A stretch of DNA of 64,000 bases, taken from contig CALSFV010000007.1 of assembly GCA_943737045.1 (NCBI GenBank), forward strand, positions 893,001 through 957,000, written 5' to 3'. Shown here one piece after another: positions 10,998-21,124 of this stretch (the stretch's first letter is position 1; each line of letters starts with the position of its first letter). The position numbers and the translations under genes were made by a program. The stretch comes from Parapristionchus giblindavisi. Taxonomy: Eukaryota > Nematoda > Chromadorea > Rhabditida > Diplogasteridae. A model generated the notes under the pieces. It searched no databases. It worked only from the letters and a program-made list of their open reading frames with translations, and had not been told where the DNA came from.

Positions 10998-12410
10998 CAG
11001 TGTAGGCAACAAGTCTCCGGATAATTTTACATTTTTTAATAACTTTTGATCCAGGAAAGCAACCAAGCAGATCTTTTGAGTCAATGCACAGAATTTATTA
11101 AGGAATGCAACCATGATGTGTTGGTGATATTAAATAAGTTGATTATTGCGTAGTGATAGCGCAATCTAATTACACCTTTTTGAAAAATTTTATTTCTTTA
11201 GTCAAAAGTCCTGTTCTTCTGAAACATTTTGAGAGTGGAGAACCCTGCCAGGGCTGCACAGTCAAAGAATCCGGAATGGCTCCGACTTCGATTTCTAGCT
11301 GTAGCAGGGTTGCAACGTTGACCCCCAAACTTTATAACTCAGCTTCTAGATGTGCTAATGACCCGTTCTAGGTGCTAACATGATGCTAGTGGCGAGTAAT
11401 GTTTATCCCATAGATTACGGTAGTCATAGGTCGTCATTTGCCCTCAGGGCATAAAATAATTTTTGTTGGGAGGACCGATTTTGAGTCCCTACCGTTCAGA
11501 GGACAGGCCTTCTAAAATTATGGTTCCTGCGCAAGCAGTTTTGCAATGTATCATATATTTATTTCCATTATTTTGGTTTAGTTCCGATTCTTTTCAGACC
11601 TGTAGCAAAAGTTATGTTGAGGTCTACTCGGTGCGCGCTCTTGTGCTTTCTCTCTCACTGCTCTAATCCCTGGGCCTCTATTGATGAAATCTCTAATTTG
11701 CAAAGCACCTATGCATGTTGGAGATGTTCACAAAAGAGATGTTTTTTGTTGGAGATGTTTACACTATTGCTGAACTTCGATCTTTGATCTTTGGATTTTA
11801 ATTTTTACTCGCTGAAACAGAGTAGACCTCAGCATAACTTTTGCTACGGCTCTGAAAGTAATCGGAACCAAATCAAAATAAGGGAAATAAATATATGATA
11901 CATTGCAAAGCTGGTTGCGTAGGAACCATAATTTTAGAAGACCTGCCGTCTGAACGGTAGGGTCTCAAAATTAGCACACCCAACAAAAAATATTTCATGC
12001 CCTGAGGGCAAATGACGAGTTATGATTACCGTAATCTGGGGATAGACATTACTCGCCACTAGCATCATGTTAGCACTAAGCACGGGTCGTTAGCGCATCT
12101 AGAAGCTGAGTTATAAAGTTTGGGGGTCAAAGTTGCAACCCTGCTACAGCTTGAAATCGGAATCGGAGCCATTCCGGATTGTTTGGCTGTGCAGCCCTAG
12201 CGGGGTTCTACACCTTTCACAATGTTTCAGAAGAAAAGGACTTTTGACTAAAGAAATAAAAATTTTCAAAAATGTGTAATCAAATATCACTACGCAATAA
12301 TGAACTAATGTATTTAATATGGCCAACATAACATGGTTGTATTCCTTGATAAATTCTGTACATTGACTGAAAAGGTCAGTTTGATTGATTTAGAAAAATG
12401 GAAAAATTAC
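10998..12410. mobile_element. Tc1/mariner-like foldback, degenerate
   Basis: It starts CAGTGTAGGCAACAAGTC after a TA at 10996-10997. The same end, inverted, is at 34635-34672. Arms 11040-11960 and about 11800-12390 are inverted relatives with many differences (for instance CCTGAGGGCAAATGACGA against its complement). The right terminus has decayed, so the end coordinate is approximate. Confidence 0.55.
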
Positions 12411-12452
12411 ATAAAATAATTTTTAAAATAATATAAATATTTTAAAAATTAA

Positions 12453-14158
12453 GACATCGGCTCAGTAAGATTCCAGGAAGTGCCGGACATCGACCTCACC
12501 GATTTGGCCCAAAATTTTTTTATGGATACCCCCATGGGCCCCCATCACAAAATGGGTATTCATTTCGGCTGGATCCTTGAAACACAGATGTGGCGGGTTT
12601 TCGAAATTTGAAAACTCGATTTTCACCAGAAAAAAATGGAGCGACCTAGGACCAATGTTAGTGTCGATTAATTATAAGTATAAATAGACAACAAAAACTG
12701 GCTATACGACGGTCCGGAGATCCGATCGAAATCCAATTTTTGCCTTATCTTATAGAGCAAAAAATTCCGCGTCGAATAAGGGAAAAAAATCAAAAATCGA
12801 AGGACCCGTCTTTTGAGATAAATGAACCTGAAGATGACCCGAAAATATTTTTGTTTTCAAACCCCCTCATGTTTGTACTCATATTGAAGAGCTCGTCGAG
12901 TAGAACAACTTTCATGTTGAACATTTTGTCTGAAACTCATGTACAAGAGAAATACATGAATTAAGATGTATTGGATCCAAATCTTTATTATCGCTTGTAT
13001 CTTGAGAACAAACGAATTTCATAGAATACGACCAACTTAAAAAAATGATGTACTTGACGAGTACTCTAAAATGAGTATAAACATGGCAAGGTTTCGACAA
13101 CTTTGTTTTCAATACTAATTTCCAGGCCATTTTTTTCAGCATGGGGGTCTACAATTTTTTTTCGTGAAACAATAAAGTAAGTATGGATTTTTGCGTTCTA
13201 CAATATAGGCGTAATCGCTTTGTACACAAAAAATATTTTACTTTCGTTTTACTCAAAATTGTGTGAACAACCGTGCGAATGAATAAAACTCATGTATTTC
13301 TCTTGCACATGAGTTTCAGACAAAACCTTCAACATGAAAGTTGTTCTACTCGACGAGCTCTTCAGTATGAGTACAAACATTAGGGGGTTTGAAAACAAAA
13401 ATATTTTCGGGTCATCTTCAGGTTCATTTATCTCAAAAGACGGGTCCTTCGATTTTAGATTTTTTTTCCTTATTCGACGCGGATTTTTTTGCTCTATAAA
13501 ATAAGGCAAAAATTGGACTGCACTTTTTTGTTTTAAAATTATTTTATTTTCGTTTCACTCAAAATTAGCCGATAAACGTGTGTAACTCTCTTGTACATGA
13601 GTTTCAGACAAATCCTCCAACATGAAAGTTGTTGTACTCGACGAGCTCTTCAATATGAGTACAAACATGAGGGGGTTTGAAAACAAAAATATTTTCGGGT
13701 CATCTTCAGGTTCATTTATCTCAAAAGACGGGTCCTTCGATTTTTGATTTTTTTCCCTTATTCGACGCGGAATTTTTTGTTCTATAAGATAAGGCAAAAA
13801 TTGGATTGCACTTTTTTGTTTTAAAATTTTAAATAATTTTAGAATGTTTTGAGGAGGTAAAAAATCAGTTTGCGATCGGATCTCCGGACCGTCGTATAGC
13901 CAGTTTTTGTTGTCTATTTATACTTATAATTAATCGACACTAACATTGGTCCTAGGTCGCTCCATTTTTTTCTGGTGAAAATCGAGTTTTCAAATTTCGA
14001 AAACCCGCCACATCTGTGTTTCAAGGAACCAGACGAAATGAATACCCATTTTGTGATGGGGGCCAATGGGGGCATCCATAAAAAAATTTTGGGCCAAATC
14101 GGTGAGGTCGATGTCCGGGGTCACTGGCTCAACCCTCGAATCTTACTGAGCCGGTGTC
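12453..14158. mobile_element. TTAA-flanked foldback element, 1.7 kb
   Basis: Ends GACATCGGCTCAGTAAGATT and its near-perfect complement lie next to TTAA at 12449-12452 and 14159-14162. The arms contain a module that can be read as EQKIPRRIREKNQKSKDPSF. It occurs once on + (12740-12964) and twice on - (13249-13509, 13555-13797). No transposase was seen. It is nested in the hAT-like element. Confidence 0.75.
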
Positions 14159-14712
14159 TTAATATGTTATGAAATATCAAACAGCAGAGAATGCTGAAAA
14201 GGTATATCTCCATTTTCACAGCTGAGATATATCTTACCATTACTTTTATTTCGAGGTAATAGTCTTTGACCTATCTCTATTGACAACCAAAAAAATTGAG
14301 CTTATTTTAAATTTTTGTTGTTGAAAAAGCGATAGCACCGGTGGTTCCAATCGCAACCGGAACGAACCGGAACGAGCCGGAACGAGCCGGAACAGACTCT
14401 CTCACTAGGTGAATTTGCATGAAGCCGAAACGAGAGTCAATGAGAGGTAGTTTCGCCCCGGTTTCGATAGGCTAATTGGCATTTGCCGAAACTAGACTCA
14501 TTTCTCGCCCGTTTCGTGAGGCGTTCCGGTTTTCGACTCACCACCTCTAGTAGACATTGCTATCTGGGTTAGCTCTTATTCTATGAATAGACTGAAAGAT
14601 TTATCATACTGTGTCTTCCTTACTACCATATTCGGCAGTATGACATTTTGGAACTGCCGTTGTGGAACGAGGACGTTTTGGAACTGTACAAATAGGAACG
14701 ATACCGATTTAG

Positions 14713-15173
14713 AACGAGACACTTTGGAACTAGACATTTTGGAACTCTCCCGTTTTGGAACTCCCCCATTTTGGAACTCTTCCATTTTGGAACTCGGCTG
14801 TTTTGGAACCGGGACATTTTGGAACTCGGCCGTTTTGGAACCGGGACATTTTGGAACTCGGCCGTTTTGGAACCGGGACATTTTGGAACTCGACCGTTTT
14901 GGAACCGGGACATTTTGGAACTCGACCGTTTTGGAACCGGGACATTTTGGAACTGGGCCGTTTTGGAACCGGGAAATTTTGGAAATGGGCCGTTTTGGAA
15001 CTCTCCCATTTTGGAACTGGGACATTTTAAAACTAGGTCGTTTTGGAACCGGGACATTTTGGAACTGGGCCGTTTTGGAACCGGGAAATTTTGGAAATGG
15101 GCCGTTTTGGAACTCTCCCATTTTGGAACTGGGACATTTTAAAACTAGGTCGTTTTGGAATCGAGACATTTTG
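14713..15173 (+). repeat. 16-bp tandem array, left arm (about 29 units)
   Basis: Units alternate TTTTGGAACCGGGACA and TTTTGGAACTCGGCCG. A higher-order duplication of exactly 112 bp (seven units) is visible: the run beginning AACTGGGCCG at 14951 recurs at 15063. Because 16 is not a multiple of 3, one stop-free frame makes all three frames stop-free, which explains the long ORFs on both strands. Confidence 0.9.
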
Positions 15174-15313
15174 GTATTCCCCGTTTTGCTTTTAACTTTT
15201 TACTACTTTTTTTCTATAAAAGATCGCAAAGGTTACGCGAATATTTTCGTGAACAAACTGTGGAAACAGAAAAATGGCAAAAGATATTCTTCGTACCGTG
15301 TACTGAATCGTTT

Positions 15314-15614
15314 CATCTAACTGTGCGTATTGATTGATAGAAATATATTTCAATCCCGCGACAATCTAATATCAAATCAATGGGTTTGCAATTACAAAAG
15401 GGGTGGGCAAGAGTGCACTGAAATTTTTGCATATCACTTGTATTAGAGGATTGCATGAACATTCGCGAGTCTCCATCCTCAATCAATGTGAAAGTCAACG
15501 AAATGGGATTCATGTCAAGTCCTTGTTTATATTTAGAGTCTCTGGGGCTGTAAAACAATTCCGTAAAATATAGCGTCTTACCACAACTTTACTTCAAAGG
15601 ACACGCAAACCAAA
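15314..15614 (-). pseudogene. Captured two-exon gene fragment inside the TIR element
   Basis: On the minus strand a coding-like piece reads KSSLVCVSFEVKLC, meets a GTAAG donor, and after 34-37 bases a TTTTACAG acceptor. It continues in the same frame as PRDSKYKQGLDMN and SLTFTLIEDGDSRMFMQSS to a stop near 15316. Frame continuity across the short intron supports real coding ancestry. The protein family is not recognised. It is probably a host gene fragment picked up by the transposon. Confidence 0.4.
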
Positions 15615-16139
15615 CTACTTTTCTAGATTGAAGAAATAACGTATGCGGGCTTCAACATAGGCAACATAGGTCAATCTTCGCAGTGACTTGAACATTTTTC
15701 AGACATAAAGTCTATTTAGGAGAGAAAAATCCTGAACGCCCAAAAAGCGTGGAATGGCGCTAAATTTTGCAAATAAATGTAGAATGGCCAAAGTAACTTT
15801 GACGCGATTCATGAACATGATGATGATTGATGATGATGATGATTGATTCATGATTAAACTAAATTCCACGGTTTTGCTATCACAACAACAGGGGATGCCC
15901 ATATCCACTAGGATTTAGCTTTAATCCCATTCAGGGGACTTTCGGAGGACTTTTCAGTATGTCTAAAAATAAACACGCAAGAAATATCTTTTAGACTATA
16001 CTACATTGCGTGGAAAAAGCTCATGAATACCTGAGAATTATGCAAATAATGAATGCATTCAAAAAAAGTTTAGACAATTGGATCCATGGGTATGTTAAAG
16101 AGTGAAAAAAGTGTATCATTTGATAAAAAATGAAAAACG

Positions 16140-16496
16140 GGGAGTACCAAAATGTCCGGTTCCAAAATGGCCGAGTTCCAAAATGTCCGAGTTCCAAAAT
16201 GTTCGGGTTCCAAAATGTCCCGGTTCCAAAACGGCCGAGTTCCAAAATGTCCCGGTTCCAAAATGTCCGGGTTCCAAAATGTCCCGGTTCCAAAACGGCC
16301 GGGTTCCAAAATGTCCCGGTTCCAAAACGGCCGAGTTCTAAAATGTCCCGGTTCCAAAATGTCTCGGTTCCAAAACGGCCGAGTTCCAAAATGTCCGGGT
16401 TCCAAAATGTCCCGGTTCCAAAATGGGGTAGTTCCAAAATGTCTGGTTCCATATCGGCATGGTTCCTATTCGGCATAGTTCCAAAATGTCTTGTTC
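16140..16496 (-). repeat. 16-bp tandem array, right arm (about 22 units)
   Basis: The same 16-bp word as the left array in the opposite orientation (GGTTCCAAAATGTCCC and GAGTTCCAAAACGGCC). It is shorter than the left array and lacks its 112-bp duplication. Confidence 0.9.
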
Positions 16497-16559
16497 CTAT
16501 TCGTCCAGTTCCAAAACGTCCTCGTTCCACAACGGCAGTTCCAAAATGTCATACTGCCC

Positions 16560-16925
16560 CATATTCATGTCTGAACTTCTGATATGTAGAAATGATCCAT
16601 CTCTTGGATAGGGTTTGACCATCTTTAGTGCCTCACCTCTGAGATATCCTTCAACTTATAGAGGGGGGGGGCGATTGCGGGACCGCAACGAGAGAACGAA
16701 AGAAAGTGAAGAGAAGAGAGAAGAACGACCTATTTCAAAAAGCAGCCAGATAGGAATTAAGTAGTCGTTGCTGGCCCGCAATGATTTTACAGAGCATTGC
16801 GGGCCTGAAATGCATGAGCGTTATTGCCAACCCTACCTGGATATAGTTCGCTATTTTGGTTGCGGGATGCGGGCCCCATTCTCACCGCCTCCGCAGCCCG
16901 TTCAAACCCGTCTCGTGCTGCCCGC

Positions 16926-16958
<33 letters not shown>
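16560..16958. repeat. GC-rich dispersed motifs and (TA)n microsatellite
   Basis: It contains GATTGCGGGACCGCAA (about 16672-16687) and GCCCGCAATG / CATTGCGGGCC (16774-16806), related to copies near 25602 and 25897, then a (TA)n run at 16926-16958 that abuts a Tc1-like end. No gene. Confidence 0.6.
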
Positions 16959-16961
<3 letters not shown>

Positions 16962-17487
16962 TAGCGACGAAAAGTATTCGCCCAAAACTTTGCAACGTCG
17001 TAACTTTTGACTCAGGGGTCTGTCCAATCTGTCAAAAAAGATGAGAACAAAGTTGCGAACAAAGTTCGCAACTTTGTTCGCATCTTTTTCTCTAAATCTC
17101 TCGAAATACACGCTCTCTAATTCTCTCTAACAAAAGATGCGAACAAAGTTGCGACCAAAAGATGCGAACAAAGTTGAGAACTTTGTTGCGAGGTCGGTTA
17201 GAGCAGGCGAGAGAGTGTGCATTTGAAGAGGAGCAGAAAAAGTAAACGGGCATTACTTATTCTGCTCCTCTTCAAATACACGCTCTCTCACCTGCTCTAA
17301 CCGACTTCGCAACAAAGTTCGCAACTTTGTTCGCATCTTTTGGTCGCAACTTTGTTCGCATCTTTTGTTAGAGAGAATTAGAGAGCGTGTATTTCGAGAG
17401 ATTTAGAGAAAAAGATGCGAACAAAGTTGCGAACTTTGTTCGCAACTTTGTTCGCATCTTTTTTGACAGATTGGACAGACCCCAGAT
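16959..17487. mobile_element. Tc1-like end with near-perfect palindrome
   Basis: CAGTAGCGACGAAAAGTATT follows TA, as in Tc1-family termini. From 17017 to 17484 there is a palindrome centred near 17250 that starts GGGTCTGTCCAATCTGTC and ends with its complement. Its arms contain repeated GCGAACAAAGTT words. The opposite Tc1-like terminus was not found, so the palindrome may have replaced or invaded it. Confidence 0.6.
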
Positions 17488-17660
17488 GAGCAATCTGGCT
17501 CGTGTTTTGGCACGATACTATAGTACAATTGGGCATCGTATCCTAGTCCTGTTGTTATGATTCGTCGTCCTATTATAGTGTATCGATCCTGGAACCCCTC
17601 AGTACTTACTCAGCGATAATTATTTCTTCAGCTAGAATTTTCTGAGACTTGTTGTTAATA

Positions 17661-19783
17661 GTGTATGAACAACATTTACTGAGGAGTAGAATCCGCTATG
17701 CGATCGATTCTAGCTAATTCATTTCTGTGAGAAAATCGAAATTTCCGACACCGTTGAAATTGGGCGAAAATGTCATAACTCTGTGTTCAATGAAGCTGCA
17801 TGATCTAAACTTTGCAGAGATAATATCCCTTGATCAATACAAAACTTGGCCGAGTATCAGCCCGATCGGTTGAATTTTGAGAAATTTCGAAAATTTATTT
17901 TTCTCATTTTTCGAGATTCAGGAAGTACCTGGTCGGATTAATTTCGATTCATTTCAACAGCAAGATGTCTTCTATATATAGTAGATAACAGTTTACTAGT
18001 GTTTCACGAAATTTCAAGTTCTTTCAAAGAAGTTATGATTGGAGAAAAGAGGTAGAAAATAGTTTGCATCTTTTTTCAGATTTTTTCCAGAAGTTTGAGA
18101 TTTTGCTCGATTAGGCTCATACTTTGTCATGACAATTATCATGAAGACAGAAGATGATCCCCTATAAGAGAATGACTATTGATGCTCTTTTTGTCCCATA
18201 AAAATCATTTAAAATTTTTGGATGATCTGAAAAAATCGTGCCATAAATATTTTCGACCTACTTTCTCCATTCATAACTTCTTTGAAAGAACTTGAAATTT
18301 CGTGAAACACTAGTAAACTGTTATCTACTATATATAGGAGACATCTTGCTGTATATATATATATATACATATGATATTGTGATCTGTGTGATCCATCGAA
18401 TATCGATGCTGTGAGAACAGGAAGAGGATGATTCAATCGGATACATCATGATAAACCTCTTCTTCTTTGATGGCTGCTGAATCTTGAGGACTCTGATGAT
18501 TGTATTCGAGTTATTGTTAAGCGCTTGGCTGCATTGAGTATGAGAATCGACAATGAAAAAGTCTTTGGATCTGAGGGTTAGGAATTTCATCTCTTTATTC
18601 TTTCACAAGAATGGAAATCATCCGCTTTCTTTCCAAGTCTGCCAAGCAATTCAAGTTGAGGTCATATTACTTATCTGATGCCTTCGACATCATAAACATA
18701 AGTAAAAAAATTATAAAAATATTCTGAACGAAATAATGATCTGAAGCGCGAGATCTGGCGAGAACTTCCTAGTTTTATCGGCTTCGGCAGTACATGATCT
18801 GTTCATATCGGAACGATTTATTGTAACTGTTGTTTCAATTTTTTTTAATTTACATTGTTAGTTAGTATAAGAATAATGATCTTGAAGAGAAATTTTTTGA
18901 ATGACAGTCTCCCTTTAAGATGATGGGGATGATCTCCAGCTTCTGCCATAAATCTCTAAGCATTTTGCTCTATTATGGTATTAAATTCAATCTCAGCAAC
19001 TTTCTCATAAATCTTCAAGGTCATTCCGATTCTTGCATCTGATAATTTTTTTGATTGTCTTTGTGTGAACGTCTATATTTTTGATGAGTTCGATTCTGTT
19101 AGACTCATTGTCAATTAGCCTATAGTCAACTCTGTGTTCATTCTGATCGGTATTCATACTGATTATCCCGTCACGCGGTCTATATGAATGAGTTAGATAT
19201 GAGGTGATATCACCTCATATCTAACTACACTCACGGCAAATTCTCTTAGATGTAGGTTGTCTAAATGTTCAGGTATAGAGAAAGGTTATCTTACTCCAAA
19301 CTCTTTCAAAAAGACACGGTGGATAATACTCTCTCGCTCGAGATAGTAACGGGGACAGGAGTAAGCTAACTAAGTTATCTCACATTTGAGAGAACGTGTC
19401 TCTAACTGTCGCATGTTAGATAACCTATGACTCAAATATGAGTTAGTTTGCCGTCAGTGACACAGATCACACTCTGTCGCATGTCACATGACGCATGATA
19501 ACTGTCGCATGTTAGATAACCTATGACTCAAATATGAGTTAGTTTGCCGTCAGTGACACAGATCACACTCTTCATCACTCTCACTCTCTAGAGTGAGAGT
19601 GATGAAGAGTGTGATCTGTGTTATCCGTAGATGTCAAGATCCGATTACGATATGATGGAATAATATGACGGTTATAACTATCACATTCTGACTTGTCGGA
19701 AATTTCGATTTTCTCACAGAAATGAATTAGCTAGAATCGATCGCATAGCGGATTCTACTCCTCAGTAAATGTTGTTCATACAC
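17661..19783. mobile_element. TA-flanked TIR element, 2.1 kb, with nested foldbacks
   Basis: Ends GTGTATGAACAAC...GTTGTTCATACAC lie between TA dinucleotides at 17659-17660 and 19784-19785. The terminal repeats are about 97 bp. A nested foldback spans 17959-18355, with long arms around the shared CTATATATAG. No transposase. The stretch 18600-19160 has no recognisable gene. Confidence 0.65.
19240..19619. repeat. Direct repeats and 64-bp hairpin
   Basis: A 68-bp run starting AACTGTCGCATGTTAGATAA occurs at about 19405 and again at about 19499. Positions 19556-19619 form a hairpin with 31-bp arms (CACAGATCACACTCTTCATC...) and a 2-base spacer. The whole unit is related to 30120-30350. Confidence 0.75.
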
Positions 19784-19899
19784 TATGTTTTCTAATAAAA
19801 AAAACTATGGTGGTTCCGCTACACGATAAAATAGAAGATCAAAAAGGAATAAAAAAGAGATATTAGTTGTCCTATAGTACTGCCTGAACAAGTTGTAGC

Positions 19900-20340
19900 C
19901 ATCGCAATTCGTATTAGTAAACCATAAGCCAGCATTTCTCAGACTCGCTCCTCCTAAAGACACACAATATCCTTCCACGTTGATAAACTTTTATAACGCA
20001 CTTCATAGCAGAAAACAATTCCTTGAATATTACTCCACTTGCTCTCATAATAACGATAAGTCCAACACAATTATATAGCTATTTAAACAACTGACGTAGC
20101 AGTCGAAACACACTTCTTCTTCTAATATTTTCACATAAAATTAAAATTGGCACTTGATATGTATATTAGCAATCCCTTGATGACTGACAATTGTAAAGTA
20201 TTGTTACTTTGACGCACTTAATAGAGTAGTACAAACATGTAGGCGTAAATTCACCGTCATACAAAATAATTATGCGTGGTCTTTGACTACGCGGTCTCTG
20301 TTATGCCGAAAATAATAGAAATCAGTAACTATATTTTTAT
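19900..20340 (+). promoter_or_regulatory. Conserved upstream block, chemoreceptor 21125
   Basis: Homologous to 6240-6720, with AACTGACGTAGCAGTCGAAA and the GACGCACTTAATAGAG variant. The 780 bp from here to the start codon hold a CT-rich stretch and a proximal ATATTCTCATATGATATGAA shared by the paralogues. Confidence 0.4.
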
Positions 20341-21124
20341 CAGCTCTCCTGTAGCGTTCGAAACGTGAACCTTCATGGTTTGTGCCTTTGTCAAGTTTTC
20401 TGGTGCCGTTCTCCTATGAAATGTTTACAAGGGGCTTAGTATTTTGAGATTGTAATAACATGACTGAAATCAGTTTTCGATGCTGATTACAAGTCCCAAG
20501 CTCCGTGAAAAGAAAAATTTCAATTTGTATGATTCTCTGCATAAATAATCATGATCGTTTCCTGAACTAGTCTCACATCTCTATGATCAGAGCTCCAGGT
20601 TGTATTAACCATTGCTAACCATTAGCCACATGTCGTATTCCCCACTAGATAAACTCTAAACATCATCGAAACTAACTGTATTGTCCGTATAAAATATACA
20701 TAATTGCATTGCTACTGCTGCTAAACAGAGGAAGAACTATCGATTAACTCCCCACTTTTTCCTCCTTTCCTTCCTCGCTCTCTCTGATCTACCTACTCTC
20801 TCACCGGAGCTCTCTCTCTAAACATAGAAATTCATTGTGGCAGTGGTTGGCTACTCTCGTACCAAATAAACAAGTGTATTTTATACATACGGTCAATAGT
20901 CATGATATCGTAGCCTCAAAAAAAAAACGGAAAGGGGTCGTAATTCTACGATCGTAATCCTGGACCATTTTGAAATCCTACAATAGTTGATAAATAATTT
21001 TTAAATGCGTGTGATTATGAGACGAAATGCATTAGCGAATGTATCTTCTATACACATAACGTCTCTTTCCGATTATATTCTCATATGATATGAATCAATT
21101 GAGAATTATCATTCCATATCAGAT

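Larger units (their letters stand above)
10472..14549. mobile_element. hAT-like element, 4.1 kb, with nested insertions
   Basis: Termini TAGAGGTG and CACCTCTA are flanked by a perfect 8-bp duplication GTAGACAT (10464-10471 and 14550-14557), which fits the hAT target pattern nTnnnnAn. The subterminal regions (10490-10645 and 14345-14530) are inverted relatives, each with tandem copies of CGTTCCGGCT or its complement next to CTCGCC-rich sequence. No transposase domain was recognised. The interior holds a Tc1-like end plus foldback (10998-12410) and a TTAA foldback (12453-14158). The stretch 10650-10995 has no recognisable gene. Confidence 0.75.
14634..16558. mobile_element. 1.9-kb TIR element with inverted 16-bp tandem arrays
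   Basis: It is flanked by a perfect 8-bp direct repeat CCATATTC (14626-14633 and 16559-16566). The terminal inverted repeat begins GGCAGTATGACATTTTGG, is perfect for at least 25 bp and stays related beyond that (GAACGAGGACGTTTTGGAAC). Inside each end lies a tandem array of a 16-bp word in opposite orientations: 14713-15173 and about 16140-16496. The core 15190-16138 is unique in the window and holds a coding-like fragment on the minus strand. No transposase was seen. The 8-bp target duplication is compatible with hAT or Merlin-type elements, but superfamily is unresolved. Confidence 0.8.

Noticed and set aside
12740..13797. Conserved small protein (EQKIPRRIREKNQKSKDPSF), three copies
   Set aside because: The copies are nearly identical DNA in the arms of one foldback, so the shared reading frame is not independent evidence of coding.
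14576..15320. Long repetitive ORFs on both strands (FQNVPVPKRPSSKM / FWNRDILELGRFGT repeats)
   Set aside because: They are a consequence of a 16-bp tandem array, which opens all three frames on both strands. There are no splice sites, domain or codon signature, and similar ORFs recur at 16021-16582 in the inverted array.
16768..17111. ORFs with IYIYIYIY runs
   Set aside because: Translation of the (TA)n microsatellite at 16926-16958.
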